From Chryseobacterium sp. LAM-KRS1 (GTDB lineage Bacteria > Bacteroidota > Bacteroidia > Flavobacteriales > Weeksellaceae), in the NCBI RefSeq assembly GCF_013184525.1, contig NZ_JAAOIZ010000003.1, forward strand, positions 1 through 64,000: a stretch of DNA of 64,000 nt, read 5' to 3'. This document shows positions 8,500 through 17,058 of the stretch, piece by piece; within the stretch, counting starts at the first letter, position 1, and each line of letters starts with the position of its first letter. The notes below the pieces were generated by a model. That model was not told the origin of the DNA and searched no databases. It saw only the letters and a list, made by a program, of their open reading frames with translations. Both the position numbers and the translations under genes were made by a program.

Positions 8500-11010
8500 T
8501 TATTTGTAATCCTCGATACTTTTATTCAAGGCATCGATTTGTTTATTAATGCTTGCAGCATTTTGTGGGTTTTGTTTTAAAAGTTCCATTTTTTTACTAA
8601 GACCATCTTTCAACATTTGAGAGATCATCATTTTAGCCTGAGGATTCTGAGCTACCTGGCCTTTTGCCTGCGCCAGCAACTTGGTAATGCTTTGTGTTGC
8701 CGCAATATTGTCGGAGGTCATGATCCAATTGAAACCTTCTTCTGCAAATTTTCCTAATTCAGGATTCTGGAATTTAATGAATGGATAAAATGCAGCAATA
8801 GGAGCTATATTGGCCATTTGTGAGGAAACCTTATTCTTTACGACAATGGGTAATAATTGTGCCAGAAGTTCATCAGAAGCTCCTTTTAAATCAATTTTAT
8901 CCGCTAATGTACTGGCTTTGGAAGGATCAACAGTAAGTATAGCTGACAGGGAATTACCGCGTACAGAATTAGAAACAGCCCCCACTCCTTTTTCAAAGAC
9001 CGGAAGATACTTTTTATCTTTTGTTTTTGCTAAAGCAGCAACCGCAGCACCCTGAACTAATGTTTTAGGGTCATTTGTTGCTAGTTTTTCAACGTCAGCA
9101 GCCAAAGCTTTTGCTTGCTCAGGGTTCGAAAGATCCATCAGTTCCAAGGCTTTCATTCTTACTCTGAAATAAGGGTCTTTCAAAGCAGCAGACAATAATT
9201 TTGTAGCTGCAGGGTTTTTACCAACCTGATCTTTAATGGCTTTTAGCGCTGTATATCTGCTCTTAAACTCTTTGGACCCATTGAATTGTATCAGATTCTG
9301 TTCAGGAGTTTTTGTTTCCGTAATTTCTGAAACTAATATTCCGTCAGCATTGATATTAACCAGATCCGGAGTTTTTGAAACATCAAAATTAAACGTATTC
9401 TTTGCTTCAGCATTTACCCACACATTATATCTTTTCGGTTTTCCGTTTTCATAAACATCTATTGCCAATGGAAACTGAAAAGGCTGTTCCTGGCTTTGAC
9501 TGATCACCAGGCTGATCTGTTTTTTAACGGGCTCAAAAGTATAAGAATAACTCAATTTGGGATGCCCGCTTCCAAAATACCATTGATTGAAGAACCAATT
9601 CAGATCCTTTCCGGAAACCTTTTCAAAAGAAAGTCTTAGCTGATGAGCCTCTCCGTTTTTGTATTCATTCGTTTTCAGATAGTCATTCATTCCGGCAAAG
9701 AATGCGTCGTCCCCAAGATAGTTCCTCAACATATGAAGGATGCCACCCCCTTTCTGATAAGTTACCAAATCAAAAACATCTTCACGGGAATCATAATTAA
9801 AACGAACCAGGTTTTTATTAAAATCAGCCGGATTATGAATGTACATATTCACATCGCTCATCTGATGATAGTCCGCCTGATCTTTACCATATTTATATTC
9901 GTTCCATAAGTACTCTGAATAATTGGCAAATGATTCATTTACGGTAAGATTACTCCAGCTTTCCGCAGTTACAAGATCCCCAAACCAGTGGTGGAATAAT
10001 TCGTGAGCAATTGTATCTTCCCATTTATTTTCGTCAATTAATTGTCCCGGTTTCTGTAAAATATCACTTCCATGCAGTGTTGCTGTCGTATTTTCCATAG
10101 CCCCACTTACATAATCCCTTCCGGATATCTGTGCATATTTTGCCCAAGGATAATCGTAACCCATTTTCTTTGAGAAAAATTCGATCATTTCAGGAGTATT
10201 TCCATAGATCTGCTTTGCATAAGGTTCATATTCTTTTTCAATATAATAATCCACCGGAATATTCTTCCATTTATCTTTCACGATCGCATAATCCCCCACT
10301 CCCATAAAAAACAGATAAGTTGAATGTCTTTTATCCATGACCCAATGATCTGTTCTCAGTCCATTCGCTTCTTTCTGGGAATCCTTTAATAATCCATTAG
10401 AAAGAGTCACATATTTTTCAGGAACCGTCATATAAATTTCCTGCGTTGTCTTTTGATTCGGTTTATCAATGGTTGGAAACCAGGCGGAAGAAGATTCGGT
10501 TTCACCCTGTGTCCAGATTTGGGTTGGTTTATCCGGATCTTTCCCCTGAGCATTAATGAAATATAAACCTTTTGCATCATTGATGGCTGCACTTCCTTCT
10601 TGTTTTACTTCATTTGGACGGGAAGTGTATTTGATGTACACTGTGTAATCCTGATCTTTCTGATATGTTTTATCCAAAGTAATGGTTAACACATCATCTT
10701 TATATTCATACTTTAAAGGAGATTTCTTACCATTGTTATCTAAAGCGACTTCATGGATCAGCATACTTTTCGCATCAAGAACCAGCTGATTGGCGGAATA
10801 AAAATAAGGTGAAGCGGTAAGCCACTCCTCTCCGTTCATCTGTTCTTTCTGGTAGTCAAAATTGACTTTAAGTTTGGTATGCTTTAGTTCTGTTACTTTA
10901 GTGTGTGTGGCCCTGTAGACTTTTTCTCTACCTGAAGTTTCAGTTTGTGCTGATACGTTTGCAGAAAAGAAAATCGCTAGTACCGCAATCGATAAAATGG
11001 CTTTTTTCAT
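8500..11010 (-). CDS. M1 family zinc aminopeptidase
   Basis: 836 residues. A signal peptide (1-22, NVSAQ) shows export. Catalytic features of gluzincin M1 peptidases are intact: exopeptidase motif GAMENT (303-308), HELFH at 336-340 and the third zinc ligand Glu359 in NESFANY, exactly 18 residues on. A proton-donor Tyr lies in the region after 400. The C-terminal third is a helical HEAT-like repeat region. It removes N-terminal residues from peptides, here in the periplasm or at the surface, and likely feeds peptide use. The gene is 2 bases from the small gene upstream, which follows a serine hydrolase, so the three form one operon. Confidence 0.93.
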   Translation of the reverse strand: MKKAILSIAVLAIFFSANVSAQTETSGREKVYRATHTKVTELKHTKLKVNFDYQKEQMNGEEWLTASPYFYSANQLVLDAKSMLIHEVALDNNGKKSPLKYEYKDDVLTITLDKTYQKDQDYTVYIKYTSRPNEVKQEGSAAINDAKGLYFINAQGKDPDKPTQIWTQGETESSSAWFPTIDKPNQKTTQEIYMTVPEKYVTLSNGLLKDSQKEANGLRTDHWVMDKRHSTYLFFMGVGDYAIVKDKWKNIPVDYYIEKEYEPYAKQIYGNTPEMIEFFSKKMGYDYPWAKYAQISGRDYVSGAMENTTATLHGSDILQKPGQLIDENKWEDTIAHELFHHWFGDLVTAESWSNLTVNESFANYSEYLWNEYKYGKDQADYHQMSDVNMYIHNPADFNKNLVRFNYDSREDVFDLVTYQKGGGILHMLRNYLGDDAFFAGMNDYLKTNEYKNGEAHQLRLSFEKVSGKDLNWFFNQWYFGSGHPKLSYSYTFEPVKKQISLVISQSQEQPFQFPLAIDVYENGKPKRYNVWVNAEAKNTFNFDVSKTPDLVNINADGILVSEITETKTPEQNLIQFNGSKEFKSRYTALKAIKDQVGKNPAATKLLSAALKDPYFRVRMKALELMDLSNPEQAKALAADVEKLATNDPKTLVQGAAVAALAKTKDKKYLPVFEKGVGAVSNSVRGNSLSAILTVDPSKASTLADKIDLKGASDELLAQLLPIVVKNKVSSQMANIAPIAAFYPFIKFQNPELGKFAEEGFNWIMTSDNIAATQSITKLLAQAKGQVAQNPQAKMMISQMLKDGLSKKMELLKQNPQNAASINKQIDALNKSIEDYK

Positions 11011-11012
11011 TA

Positions 11013-11240
11013 TTACTTAGAATTATTTTTAGTTAAAATCTCAAAAATGTCATTGACTAATGTTTCATAATCACCTTTTTTAAGTTGTTCTTTTGTTTTT
11101 GCAAAAGCTTTCTTCAACTCGCTTTCAGGGTTTTCTTCATCAATAATTTCAGCAGAATTCACTCCTTTTAATTGTAGAATGGCATTCCTTAGCATTTCGA
11201 GATCTGCTTTTTGATCTGTATTTATTTTTATATATTTCAT
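11013..11240 (-). CDS. Small hypothetical protein (75 aa)
   Basis: I do not recognise this protein. It is short and charged, without signal peptide or membrane segment. A predicted beta strand (MKYIKIN) is followed by helices and a Lys/Glu-rich C-terminal half (KKAFAKTKEQLKKGDYETLVNDIFEIL). The size and layout recall antitoxin-like or DUF-type small proteins, but no toxin gene is next to it. It sits tightly between the serine hydrolase gene (4 bases upstream) and the aminopeptidase gene (2 bases downstream), so it is surely translated from that operon. Confidence 0.7.
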   Translation of the reverse strand: MKYIKINTDQKADLEMLRNAILQLKGVNSAEIIDEENPESELKKAFAKTKEQLKKGDYETLVNDIFEILTKNNSK

Positions 11241-11244
11241 TATA

Positions 11245-12564
11245 TTATTCTTTAATAAATTTCACTTTATTACCTCCCTGCAAAATTAGAAGCTGCCTTT
11301 TTGTAACATCAAAATCAATAACAATTCCCGCAGCATCAAACTTAAAACTTGTTTGAGAAGTTGCTTCTAAAGGAAAAGCACCCTGTCCCGTTGCCTGGGC
11401 CATTAATACTTTATCTTTAATGAAAATGGTAATTTTCATCGGCATTTGTGCCGCCGCGTATGTTCCGGTAAATTTTTGAAGCTCACTTTCCGGAAGGTTC
11501 ACTACATTAAAATTCGGAATTTCAAAGCTTTTTCCATAAGCTGCACTTAAAGCGGTGATCGAAATATTATTATTGTCAAAATTACTTTGATTACTGATCA
11601 TAGCAAAAGTTTTCTCGCCATCAGGGAAGTAATACAATATAGAGCTAAAATGATCTATTTCTCCGTTATGCCCAAAACCTGTTTTTCCCATAAACGGAAC
11701 TTCGGCCAGGCCAAAACCATAATGGTCTTTAAAATTACGCATTTTATCTAAACTTTCTCTGGAAATCAATTTTCCTGAAGCCAGTGCATTTATAAAAATA
11801 ATCAATTCTGAAGGAGTAGAAACCAAATTTCCTGCGCCCAAGGGAACAGACATATCCGTTTCGGCACTTCTTACATAATTCCCATTCTCATAAGTGTACG
11901 AATGGGCCATGTTTTCTAAATATTCTATCTTTCCTCCTGCTTTTGTATATTTTAGTTGTAAAGGTTTTGCTATAAACTCTTCAATAAGCTTTGCGTAAGA
12001 TTTTTTATAAACTTTTTCCAGAATAAAACCCAGCAAAGAATAATTCGAGTTGCTGTAACTGAATTGAACACCAGGTTCAAAATCCGAGCCTGCCTTTTGA
12101 ATAATATCGATAAGCTTTTCCTTGGAAACAGGTTGTAAATAGTAGGATGCATACAAGGCATCATCAGTGAAATTATGAATCCCGCTTCTATGATTTAAAA
12201 GATTTTCTACTTTGATCTTCTCAGCGTTCTTTATTTGAGGAAAGAATTGGCTTAATGGGGTATCCAGTGTTAGTTTTTTGTCCTCTACCGCCTTCATGAT
12301 CAAAACGGCTGTAAAAGTCTTTGTTATGGAACCGATCCTGTAAACCGTATTAAGATCTGCTTTTTTCCTAGCCTCAACATCAGAAAATCCAATCGCATTG
12401 GAATAAATTATTTTTCCGTGATCTGCAATGGCAAAACTTCCCATCACCTTGTGCTCGCTATCCAGAGCTTTAAAATAATTGTCCAGTTTTTCCTTATCAA
12501 TATTCTGGGCAAAACTGAAACTGAAAACTCCGATGGAAACGCAAAGAAATATCTTTTTTAACAT
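11245..12564 (-). CDS. Secreted serine hydrolase, beta-lactamase (class C / PBP-like) family
   Basis: 439 residues with signal peptide (1-20, SFSFAQ). Active-site motifs of the beta-lactamase-related serine hydrolases are present: Ser79-x-x-Lys82 (GSITKTF), the Tyr170-Ser-Asn172 motif (FSYSNSNY), and an HNGEID motif in place of KTG, as in DD-peptidases or esterases of this fold. The C-terminal ~100 residues form a small lipocalin-like beta domain. Likely a peptidase or esterase of the periplasm rather than a resistance enzyme. First gene of an operon with the 75-aa protein and the M1 aminopeptidase. Confidence 0.88.
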   Translation of the reverse strand: MLKKIFLCVSIGVFSFSFAQNIDKEKLDNYFKALDSEHKVMGSFAIADHGKIIYSNAIGFSDVEARKKADLNTVYRIGSITKTFTAVLIMKAVEDKKLTLDTPLSQFFPQIKNAEKIKVENLLNHRSGIHNFTDDALYASYYLQPVSKEKLIDIIQKAGSDFEPGVQFSYSNSNYSLLGFILEKVYKKSYAKLIEEFIAKPLQLKYTKAGGKIEYLENMAHSYTYENGNYVRSAETDMSVPLGAGNLVSTPSELIIFINALASGKLISRESLDKMRNFKDHYGFGLAEVPFMGKTGFGHNGEIDHFSSILYYFPDGEKTFAMISNQSNFDNNNISITALSAAYGKSFEIPNFNVVNLPESELQKFTGTYAAAQMPMKITIFIKDKVLMAQATGQGAFPLEATSQTSFKFDAAGIVIDFDVTKRQLLILQGGNKVKFIKE

Positions 12565-12637
12565 ACTAATGACATTTCATTAATAGGTCATAAAATATGA
12601 AGATTTGTTACATATTCAGTAACGTATGAAAATAGTA

Positions 12638-13432
12638 CTAGATCGCCACAGGAGCCTTAATTCCAGGATGTGGATCATAATTCTCCAATGTAAAATCTTC
12701 AAAATTAAAGTCGAAAATATCCTTGATTTCAGGATTTAATTTCATTGTCGGAAGAGGTCTTGGGTCTCTCGAAAGTTGTCTTTGAACCTGTTCGAAATGA
12801 TTATTATAAATGTGGACATCTCCAAAACTGTGGACGTAATCTCCAACTTCAAGATCGCATACCTGAGCCACCATCATTAACAACAGAGCATAGCTTGCAA
12901 TATTAAAAGGAACTCCAAGGAATACATCAGCACTTCTCTGATATAGTTGTAAAGACAATTTCCCGTCAGCAACGTAAAATTGAAATAATGCATGGCAAGG
13001 TGCTAATGCCATATCAGGAATTTCCGCTACGTTCCACGCAGAAACGATCAATCTTCTGGAATCAGGATTTTTTTTGATCTGATCGATCACTTCTGAGATC
13101 TGATCAACCACTTTATTATCGGCACCTCTCCAGCTTCTCCACTGCGCTCCGTAAACAGGACCTAAGTCTCCATTTTCATCTGCCCATTCATCCCAGATGC
13201 TCACTCCGTTATCTTTTAAATACTGGATATTGGTGTCTCCTTTTAAGAACCAAAGCAATTCATAAATTATAGATTTCAAATGCACTTTCTTGGTGGTTAC
13301 CAAGGGAAAACCTTTTGACAAATCATATCTCAGCTGATATCCGAAAACGCTTCTTGTTCCGGTTCCTGTTCTATCAGTTTTATCTGTTCCGTTATCCAGA
13401 ATATGCTGTAAAAGGTCTAAGTAGTTTTGCAT
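12638..13432 (-). CDS. thyA: Thymidylate synthase
   Basis: 264 residues, the classical length. It methylates dUMP to dTMP using methylenetetrahydrofolate. Signature residues are all in place: the RTGTGT phosphate loop (21-26), nucleophile Cys146 in [15 protein letters not shown] at 125-127, [21 protein letters not shown] for dUMP and folate binding, and HIYNNH. The C-terminus is the conserved APVAI. The gene stands apart from its neighbours. A TAACTTTG promoter element lies 46 to 53 bases upstream. Confidence 0.97.
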   Translation of the reverse strand: MQNYLDLLQHILDNGTDKTDRTGTGTRSVFGYQLRYDLSKGFPLVTTKKVHLKSIIYELLWFLKGDTNIQYLKDNGVSIWDEWADENGDLGPVYGAQWRSWRGADNKVVDQISEVIDQIKKNPDSRRLIVSAWNVAEIPDMALAPCHALFQFYVADGKLSLQLYQRSADVFLGVPFNIASYALLLMMVAQVCDLEVGDYVHSFGDVHIYNNHFEQVQRQLSRDPRPLPTMKLNPEIKDIFDFNFEDFTLENYDPHPGIKAPVAI

Positions 13433-13477
13433 TGTGAAAGTTTAATTATTGTGCTTTTAGTAAATTCTAACAGATGT

Positions 13478-13485
13478 CAAAGTTA
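13478..13485 (-). promoter_or_regulatory. -7 promoter element (TAACTTTG) of thyA
   Basis: Minus-strand TAACTTTG fits the TAnnTTTG consensus at a sensible distance from the thyA ATG. The same 8-mer recurs before the response-regulator gene (18831-18838) and gldC (46628-46635). Confidence 0.5.
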
Positions 13486-13598
13486 ATAAAAAAACAGTTG
13501 TGAATTTATTTTTCACACTGTTTAACTTTTATTTTTATCCGGCTTACGATTCCCAGATCTCATGACAGGAAATCAATTTTCAGCCATTCAATAAGTAA

Positions 13599-14237
13599 TT
13601 AACGTATAACTACCGCAACATCCTTTGTGTTTCCCTCTACTGATTTGATTTTTCCAAATTTTTTCTTTTCCATTATGGTATCATTCCAATAATCCAGAGT
13701 GACATTTCCAAATTTTATAAGTTTTTTATACTTACTCTGATCTATAATTTCTTTTCCACCAAAGTCTATTGATATATCTCCAATTGACTTTAATTTTCCA
13801 AACTTACTATCATCTATAATATCATGATCCCAATAATCTATAGATAGATTTCCTATCTTTTTTACCTTTCTGTTCTTTTCCTGATCAAAACGATCCCAGT
13901 AATCTATAGCAATATCTCCAATATTTTTTACTTTGCCATCTTTATCTGTATCAAATTGATCATAATAGTCAACTTTAGAATTTCCTATCTTTTTTATTTT
14001 TCCCATTTTCTCCCGGTCGAAATATTGATCATCATAATAGTCGATATTCCCATTTGAAATGGAGTTAAATCCTGCAATTGATCCGTCATTATTAATGGTA
14101 ATAATTATATCTCCCATTGTAATATCCACAGATATGAGATCGTAGGATTTCCCAGAAATATTAGCTCTTACCTGAGCCAGCAATAAAGAATTTGATATCA
14201 GGAATAAAAAGACGAATAGAATGTATTTTAGTTTCAT
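13599..14237 (-). CDS. Secreted protein built of 22-24-residue DYYD/DYWD repeats
   Basis: 212 residues with signal peptide (1-22, LLLAQ). From residue 51 nearly the whole protein is a tandem array of about six units, starting near 51, 79, 101, 123, 147 and 171, with a partial unit at 195. The unit is roughly [GK]K[ILV]K-x-[IF]-G-[ND]-x-x-[ILV]-D-[YF]-[YWG]-[DN] plus an Asp/Lys-rich turn. Such short beta-type repeats should form an elongated solenoid. No function is known to me; the export signal points to the periplasm or surface. It follows the Gre-like gene by 3 bases and shares its transcript. Confidence 0.8.
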   Translation of the reverse strand: MKLKYILFVFLFLISNSLLLAQVRANISGKSYDLISVDITMGDIIITINNDGSIAGFNSISNGNIDYYDDQYFDREKMGKIKKIGNSKVDYYDQFDTDKDGKVKNIGDIAIDYWDRFDQEKNRKVKKIGNLSIDYWDHDIIDDSKFGKLKSIGDISIDFGGKEIIDQSKYKKLIKFGNVTLDYWNDTIMEKKKFGKIKSVEGNTKDVAVVIR

Positions 14238-14240
14238 AGC

Positions 14241-14681
14241 TTACCAGATATTTTCAATCGTTTGATGAACATTATTGATCTCAAACTTCTCTGCTATTTT
14301 CTTGCCAAACATTGCTTTTACTAATGGAGATTCAGCAGAAACGGTCATGATCTTCTGATTTTCAAATGTAATTTCTCCAATTGAAACCGAAACATAAAAC
14401 AATCCCTTATTCGTTTTTATTAATGCTCCATTTTGAACTTTAAAAGATGGTTCCGTAACTATTTTTTGAATCAGAGCCTGTTGATTCAACACTTCATTGA
14501 GCTGCCTTTGAAGATGATTAATTTCCTGTTGCAACATCTCACGGCCAGTTTCATATTTATCTCCCATGGAGCTTTTAGTATCATTATTTGAAGCGCGGGT
14601 TTCAGCAATCAGCAATTCAAATTTTTGTGCTCTTTCTGAAAGTTTTTCCTTAATAATATATAGTAGTCCTTCTTTATTCAT
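14241..14681 (-). CDS. GreA/GreB-like protein
   Basis: 146 residues. The N-terminal half (1-75) is a helical coiled coil containing MGDKYETGREM. Asp41 and Glu44 lie where GreA carries the acidic residues that act at the RNA polymerase active site. The C-terminal half is an FKBP-like domain (GLFYVSVSIGEI, SPLVKAMFGKKIAEKFEI), as in GreA/GreB. Gre factors rescue backtracked RNA polymerase by stimulating transcript cleavage. This Bacteroidetes family is shorter and diverged, so whether it binds polymerase is inferred. It is transcribed ahead of the secreted repeat protein, an unexpected pairing. Confidence 0.7.
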   Translation of the reverse strand: MNKEGLLYIIKEKLSERAQKFELLIAETRASNNDTKSSMGDKYETGREMLQQEINHLQRQLNEVLNQQALIQKIVTEPSFKVQNGALIKTNKGLFYVSVSIGEITFENQKIMTVSAESPLVKAMFGKKIAEKFEINNVHQTIENIW

Positions 14682-14707
14682 ATGAATTAAATGCCGTTAT
14701 CCGAATT

Positions 14708-14728
14708 AAAAAGCGGACCTTGGCCCGC
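14708..14728 (-). terminator. Terminator after the GH13 lipoprotein gene
   Basis: Minus-strand GCGGGC / GTCCGC stem with CAAG loop and a following T5 tract (plus-strand A-run 14708-14712). It ends transcription from the gene at 14807-16153 before the Gre-like gene. Confidence 0.6.
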
Positions 14729-14806
14729 CTGTGTAAGTATTATTTTTTTTTTTAAATATAATAAAAATGTTCTTAGATTTTAAGCCAGAATCAGAGGCTC
14801 TGGTCT

Positions 14807-16153
14807 TCATTTTTCAAAAACCACATAATCAGAAACTTTAAAATTAAACTCTTTTCCTGTGGTGAAATCCCTTTTTGTACCATCAAAAACGTTTCGGAAA
14901 ACTCCTGACAGATTTTCATCTTGGATGCTGAAACTTACATCTTCTTTAGACATATTCAATACAACAAGAACTTCATCTTTACCATTTTTCCTGACATAAG
15001 CTAAAATTTTGTCATTGGCCGTTGTATTTAAAAGATAAGTTGTTACATGAGTGTCTCCACCTCTTAAGGCAGGATTTGAAGATTTCAAAGCCAGTAAGGT
15101 CTTATAAAAATCTGCCACCTGATAATTGGCAGTCCACTCAATAGGATCTTTTTCAAAGAATTCCAATCGTTTCATATTAGGTAATTCCTGTCCGGAATAT
15201 AACAACGGAACTCCATTCCAGGTCGCCGAAAAAACAGCCATAGGTTTTGTGATGACACCATACTTTTCATATTCTGTTCCGTTCCAGGAGTTTTCATCAT
15301 GATTGGTCGTGAACCAGGCTCTCATTGAAGCATCTCCAATGTTGGAATATTTCAATAATAAATCTTTCAGATCTTGTAATGGCAGGTTCTTTTTATAATA
15401 ATCTTCAGATTTATGCATCCAGGTCCACGAGTAACTTGCGTCAAAAATTTTCCCGTATTCTGGATTCTCCAATTCGTCAAATTCGCCTAACCAGAAAAGG
15501 GGCTTTAGGGTCTCTACCTCAGGACGGGCCTGCTGCCAGAAATCAACCTCAACCCATGAAGCAAGATCGCACCTGAAACCATCAATATTAGTTTCTTTAA
15601 CCCAGAACTTCATTGCATCAATCATTTCCTTACGCATCTCCTGATTCTTATAATCAAGTTCGATAATATCATCCATTCCCGATGCAATATGGAATTTTCC
15701 ATCCGGATCTTTTAAATAAAATTCAGGATGTGTTTTTGTCCAGACATGGTCCCATCCAGTATGGTTCGCCACCCAGTCTATGATTACCTTAAATCCTAAT
15801 CTGTGGGCTTCATTTACCATGTGCTTAAAATCATCGAGTGTCCCGAATTCAGGATTAACAGAAGTATAATCTGCAGCAGCATATGGACTTCCCAGGCTTC
15901 CTTTTTTATTTTGCTGAGCAATCGGCGTAATCGGCATAAACCAAAGAACTTTTATTCCCATAGACTTTAAACGGGGCATCTCTTTTTCAAAAGCTCTAAA
16001 AGTCCCTTCTTGTGTATATTGCCTTACATTGACTTCATAAATATTTGCAGAGTGTTTCCAATCTTTAGGTAAATCCATAGTCTTATTTGTATTTTGTACA
16101 GCACAGGAAACAATTCCCAAGCCAATAATTGCCAAAAAAATTAATTTTTTCAT
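14807..16153 (-). CDS. Alpha-amylase family (GH13) lipoprotein
   Basis: 448 residues from ATG 16153. The longer frame starts at a TTG 18 bases upstream, and only the ATG gives a tidy lipoprotein signal (MKKLIF ... IVSC, lipobox Cys near 17). The GH13 barrel motifs are present: VNVRQYTQEGTFRAF, DWVANHTGWDH (region I), DGFRCDLASWV with nucleophile Asp (region II), WLGEFDE with the acid/base Glu (region III) and TNHDENSW with the third Asp (region IV). A small C-terminal beta domain follows. It should hydrolyse or transfer alpha-glucans or malto-oligosaccharides in the periplasm or on the outer membrane. No sus-type genes sit beside it. Confidence 0.9.
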   Translation of the reverse strand: MKKLIFLAIIGLGIVSCAVQNTNKTMDLPKDWKHSANIYEVNVRQYTQEGTFRAFEKEMPRLKSMGIKVLWFMPITPIAQQNKKGSLGSPYAAADYTSVNPEFGTLDDFKHMVNEAHRLGFKVIIDWVANHTGWDHVWTKTHPEFYLKDPDGKFHIASGMDDIIELDYKNQEMRKEMIDAMKFWVKETNIDGFRCDLASWVEVDFWQQARPEVETLKPLFWLGEFDELENPEYGKIFDASYSWTWMHKSEDYYKKNLPLQDLKDLLLKYSNIGDASMRAWFTTNHDENSWNGTEYEKYGVITKPMAVFSATWNGVPLLYSGQELPNMKRLEFFEKDPIEWTANYQVADFYKTLLALKSSNPALRGGDTHVTTYLLNTTANDKILAYVRKNGKDEVLVVLNMSKEDVSFSIQDENLSGVFRNVFDGTKRDFTTGKEFNFKVSDYVVFEK

Positions 16154-16274
16154 TAATTCCGGTTTTAACAAAAGTAAGGATTGTTTTATGATTAAAAGAG
16201 GAAAGATAGAACGGAAAAAGGGCTAAAAGCAAATTTAATTCTAGCTTTTCAGCATTTCCGCCTGGCATAATTTA

Positions 16275-16304
16275 CAAAAAAGCCCCGGACATCAATCCAG
16301 GGCT
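16275..16304 (-). terminator. Terminator after the pRiA4b ORF-3-like gene
   Basis: Stem AGCCCNGGA / TCCNGGGCT with a 6-base loop, followed on minus by a T6 run. It lies 25 bases beyond the stop at 16329. Confidence 0.7.
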
Positions 16305-16328
16305 CTATATTTTTTATTGTGTTACCAA

Positions 16329-16925
16329 TTATCTTTCATCATCGTTGTCATCATCTTCATCGAATACATCGTCATTGTAGTCTTCTTCTTCCTCATCATC
16401 AAAACTGTCGTCTTCATCGGAAAAATTACCTCCGCTTTCGAAATCGTCATCAAAATTAAATTCATCATCGATAAGAGGCATTGCAGATTTCTTTTTAGAT
16501 CCACCCCCGTTTCCGCTCTTGCTTGGAGCTTTTAACGGAACGTTTCCAAATCTGTATACTGTTATAGGATAATTAACTCCTTTGGTTTCCTCGATTACTT
16601 CAATTAATTCACAGAAGAATTCCCAAAGATCCAGAAGTCCATATTGAAACTGAGCTTTATTTCCTACACTTGCAAAAGCTTCATCAATATAAACATCTGA
16701 CATAATTTCCCCATCACCGTCATCACTCATATCTTCTAATGGAACACTTTTTACTATCGTACCATCTTCTTCCAATAAATTAAAAGTGGAAAGTTCATCT
16801 CCCTGCAAGCTGAACGCACTCTTAATTCCCAGATGTAAATTCCATAGTGTCTGTTTTCCCTTCACTTCGATATCACGGAAAATATCTTCTTTCGCATCTA
16901 ATATTACGCGGATCTTGTAAACCAT
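16329..16925 (-). CDS. Plasmid pRiA4b ORF-3-like protein with acidic tail
   Basis: 198 residues. The N-terminal ~130 residues match the pRiA4b ORF-3 (IS1096 TnpR-like) family: YKIRVILDAKEDIFRDIEV, TLWNLHLGIKSAF, DLWEFFCELIEV. The family occurs widely in chromosomes and its function is not known. From about residue 147 the chain is almost wholly Asp/Glu, a very acidic disordered tail, preceded by a Gly/Lys/Ser linker (KSGNGGGSKKK). No transposase or mobile-element border lies near, so it is treated as a resident chromosomal gene. The acidic tail could bind basic proteins or divalent cations; that is a guess. Confidence 0.8.
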   Translation of the reverse strand: MVYKIRVILDAKEDIFRDIEVKGKQTLWNLHLGIKSAFSLQGDELSTFNLLEEDGTIVKSVPLEDMSDDGDGEIMSDVYIDEAFASVGNKAQFQYGLLDLWEFFCELIEVIEETKGVNYPITVYRFGNVPLKAPSKSGNGGGSKKKSAMPLIDDEFNFDDDFESGGNFSDEDDSFDDEEEEDYNDDVFDEDDDNDDER

Positions 16926-17058
16926 ATCAGTCTTTAAATTACTTTTTGCCTTTATTTATTATGATAAATTTCTGTTGCAAATATATAATAAATGACATGT
17001 CACAAAAAAATATTTCAAGATTTTTTAAAATATTTTTTTTCCTTACATTTTGCCCAGA

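Noticed and set aside
11013..11240. Toxin-antitoxin pair
   Set aside because: Only an antitoxin-like small protein is present; neighbours are exported hydrolases, not a toxin.
16317..16535. Frames in the acidic-tail region, both strands
   Set aside because: Low-complexity GAT/CATC repeats of the Asp/Glu tail create long open frames in other phases.
16329..16925. Possible insertion-sequence passenger (IS1096 TnpR-like name)
   Set aside because: No transposase, terminal inverted repeats or target duplication nearby; the family is also chromosomal.
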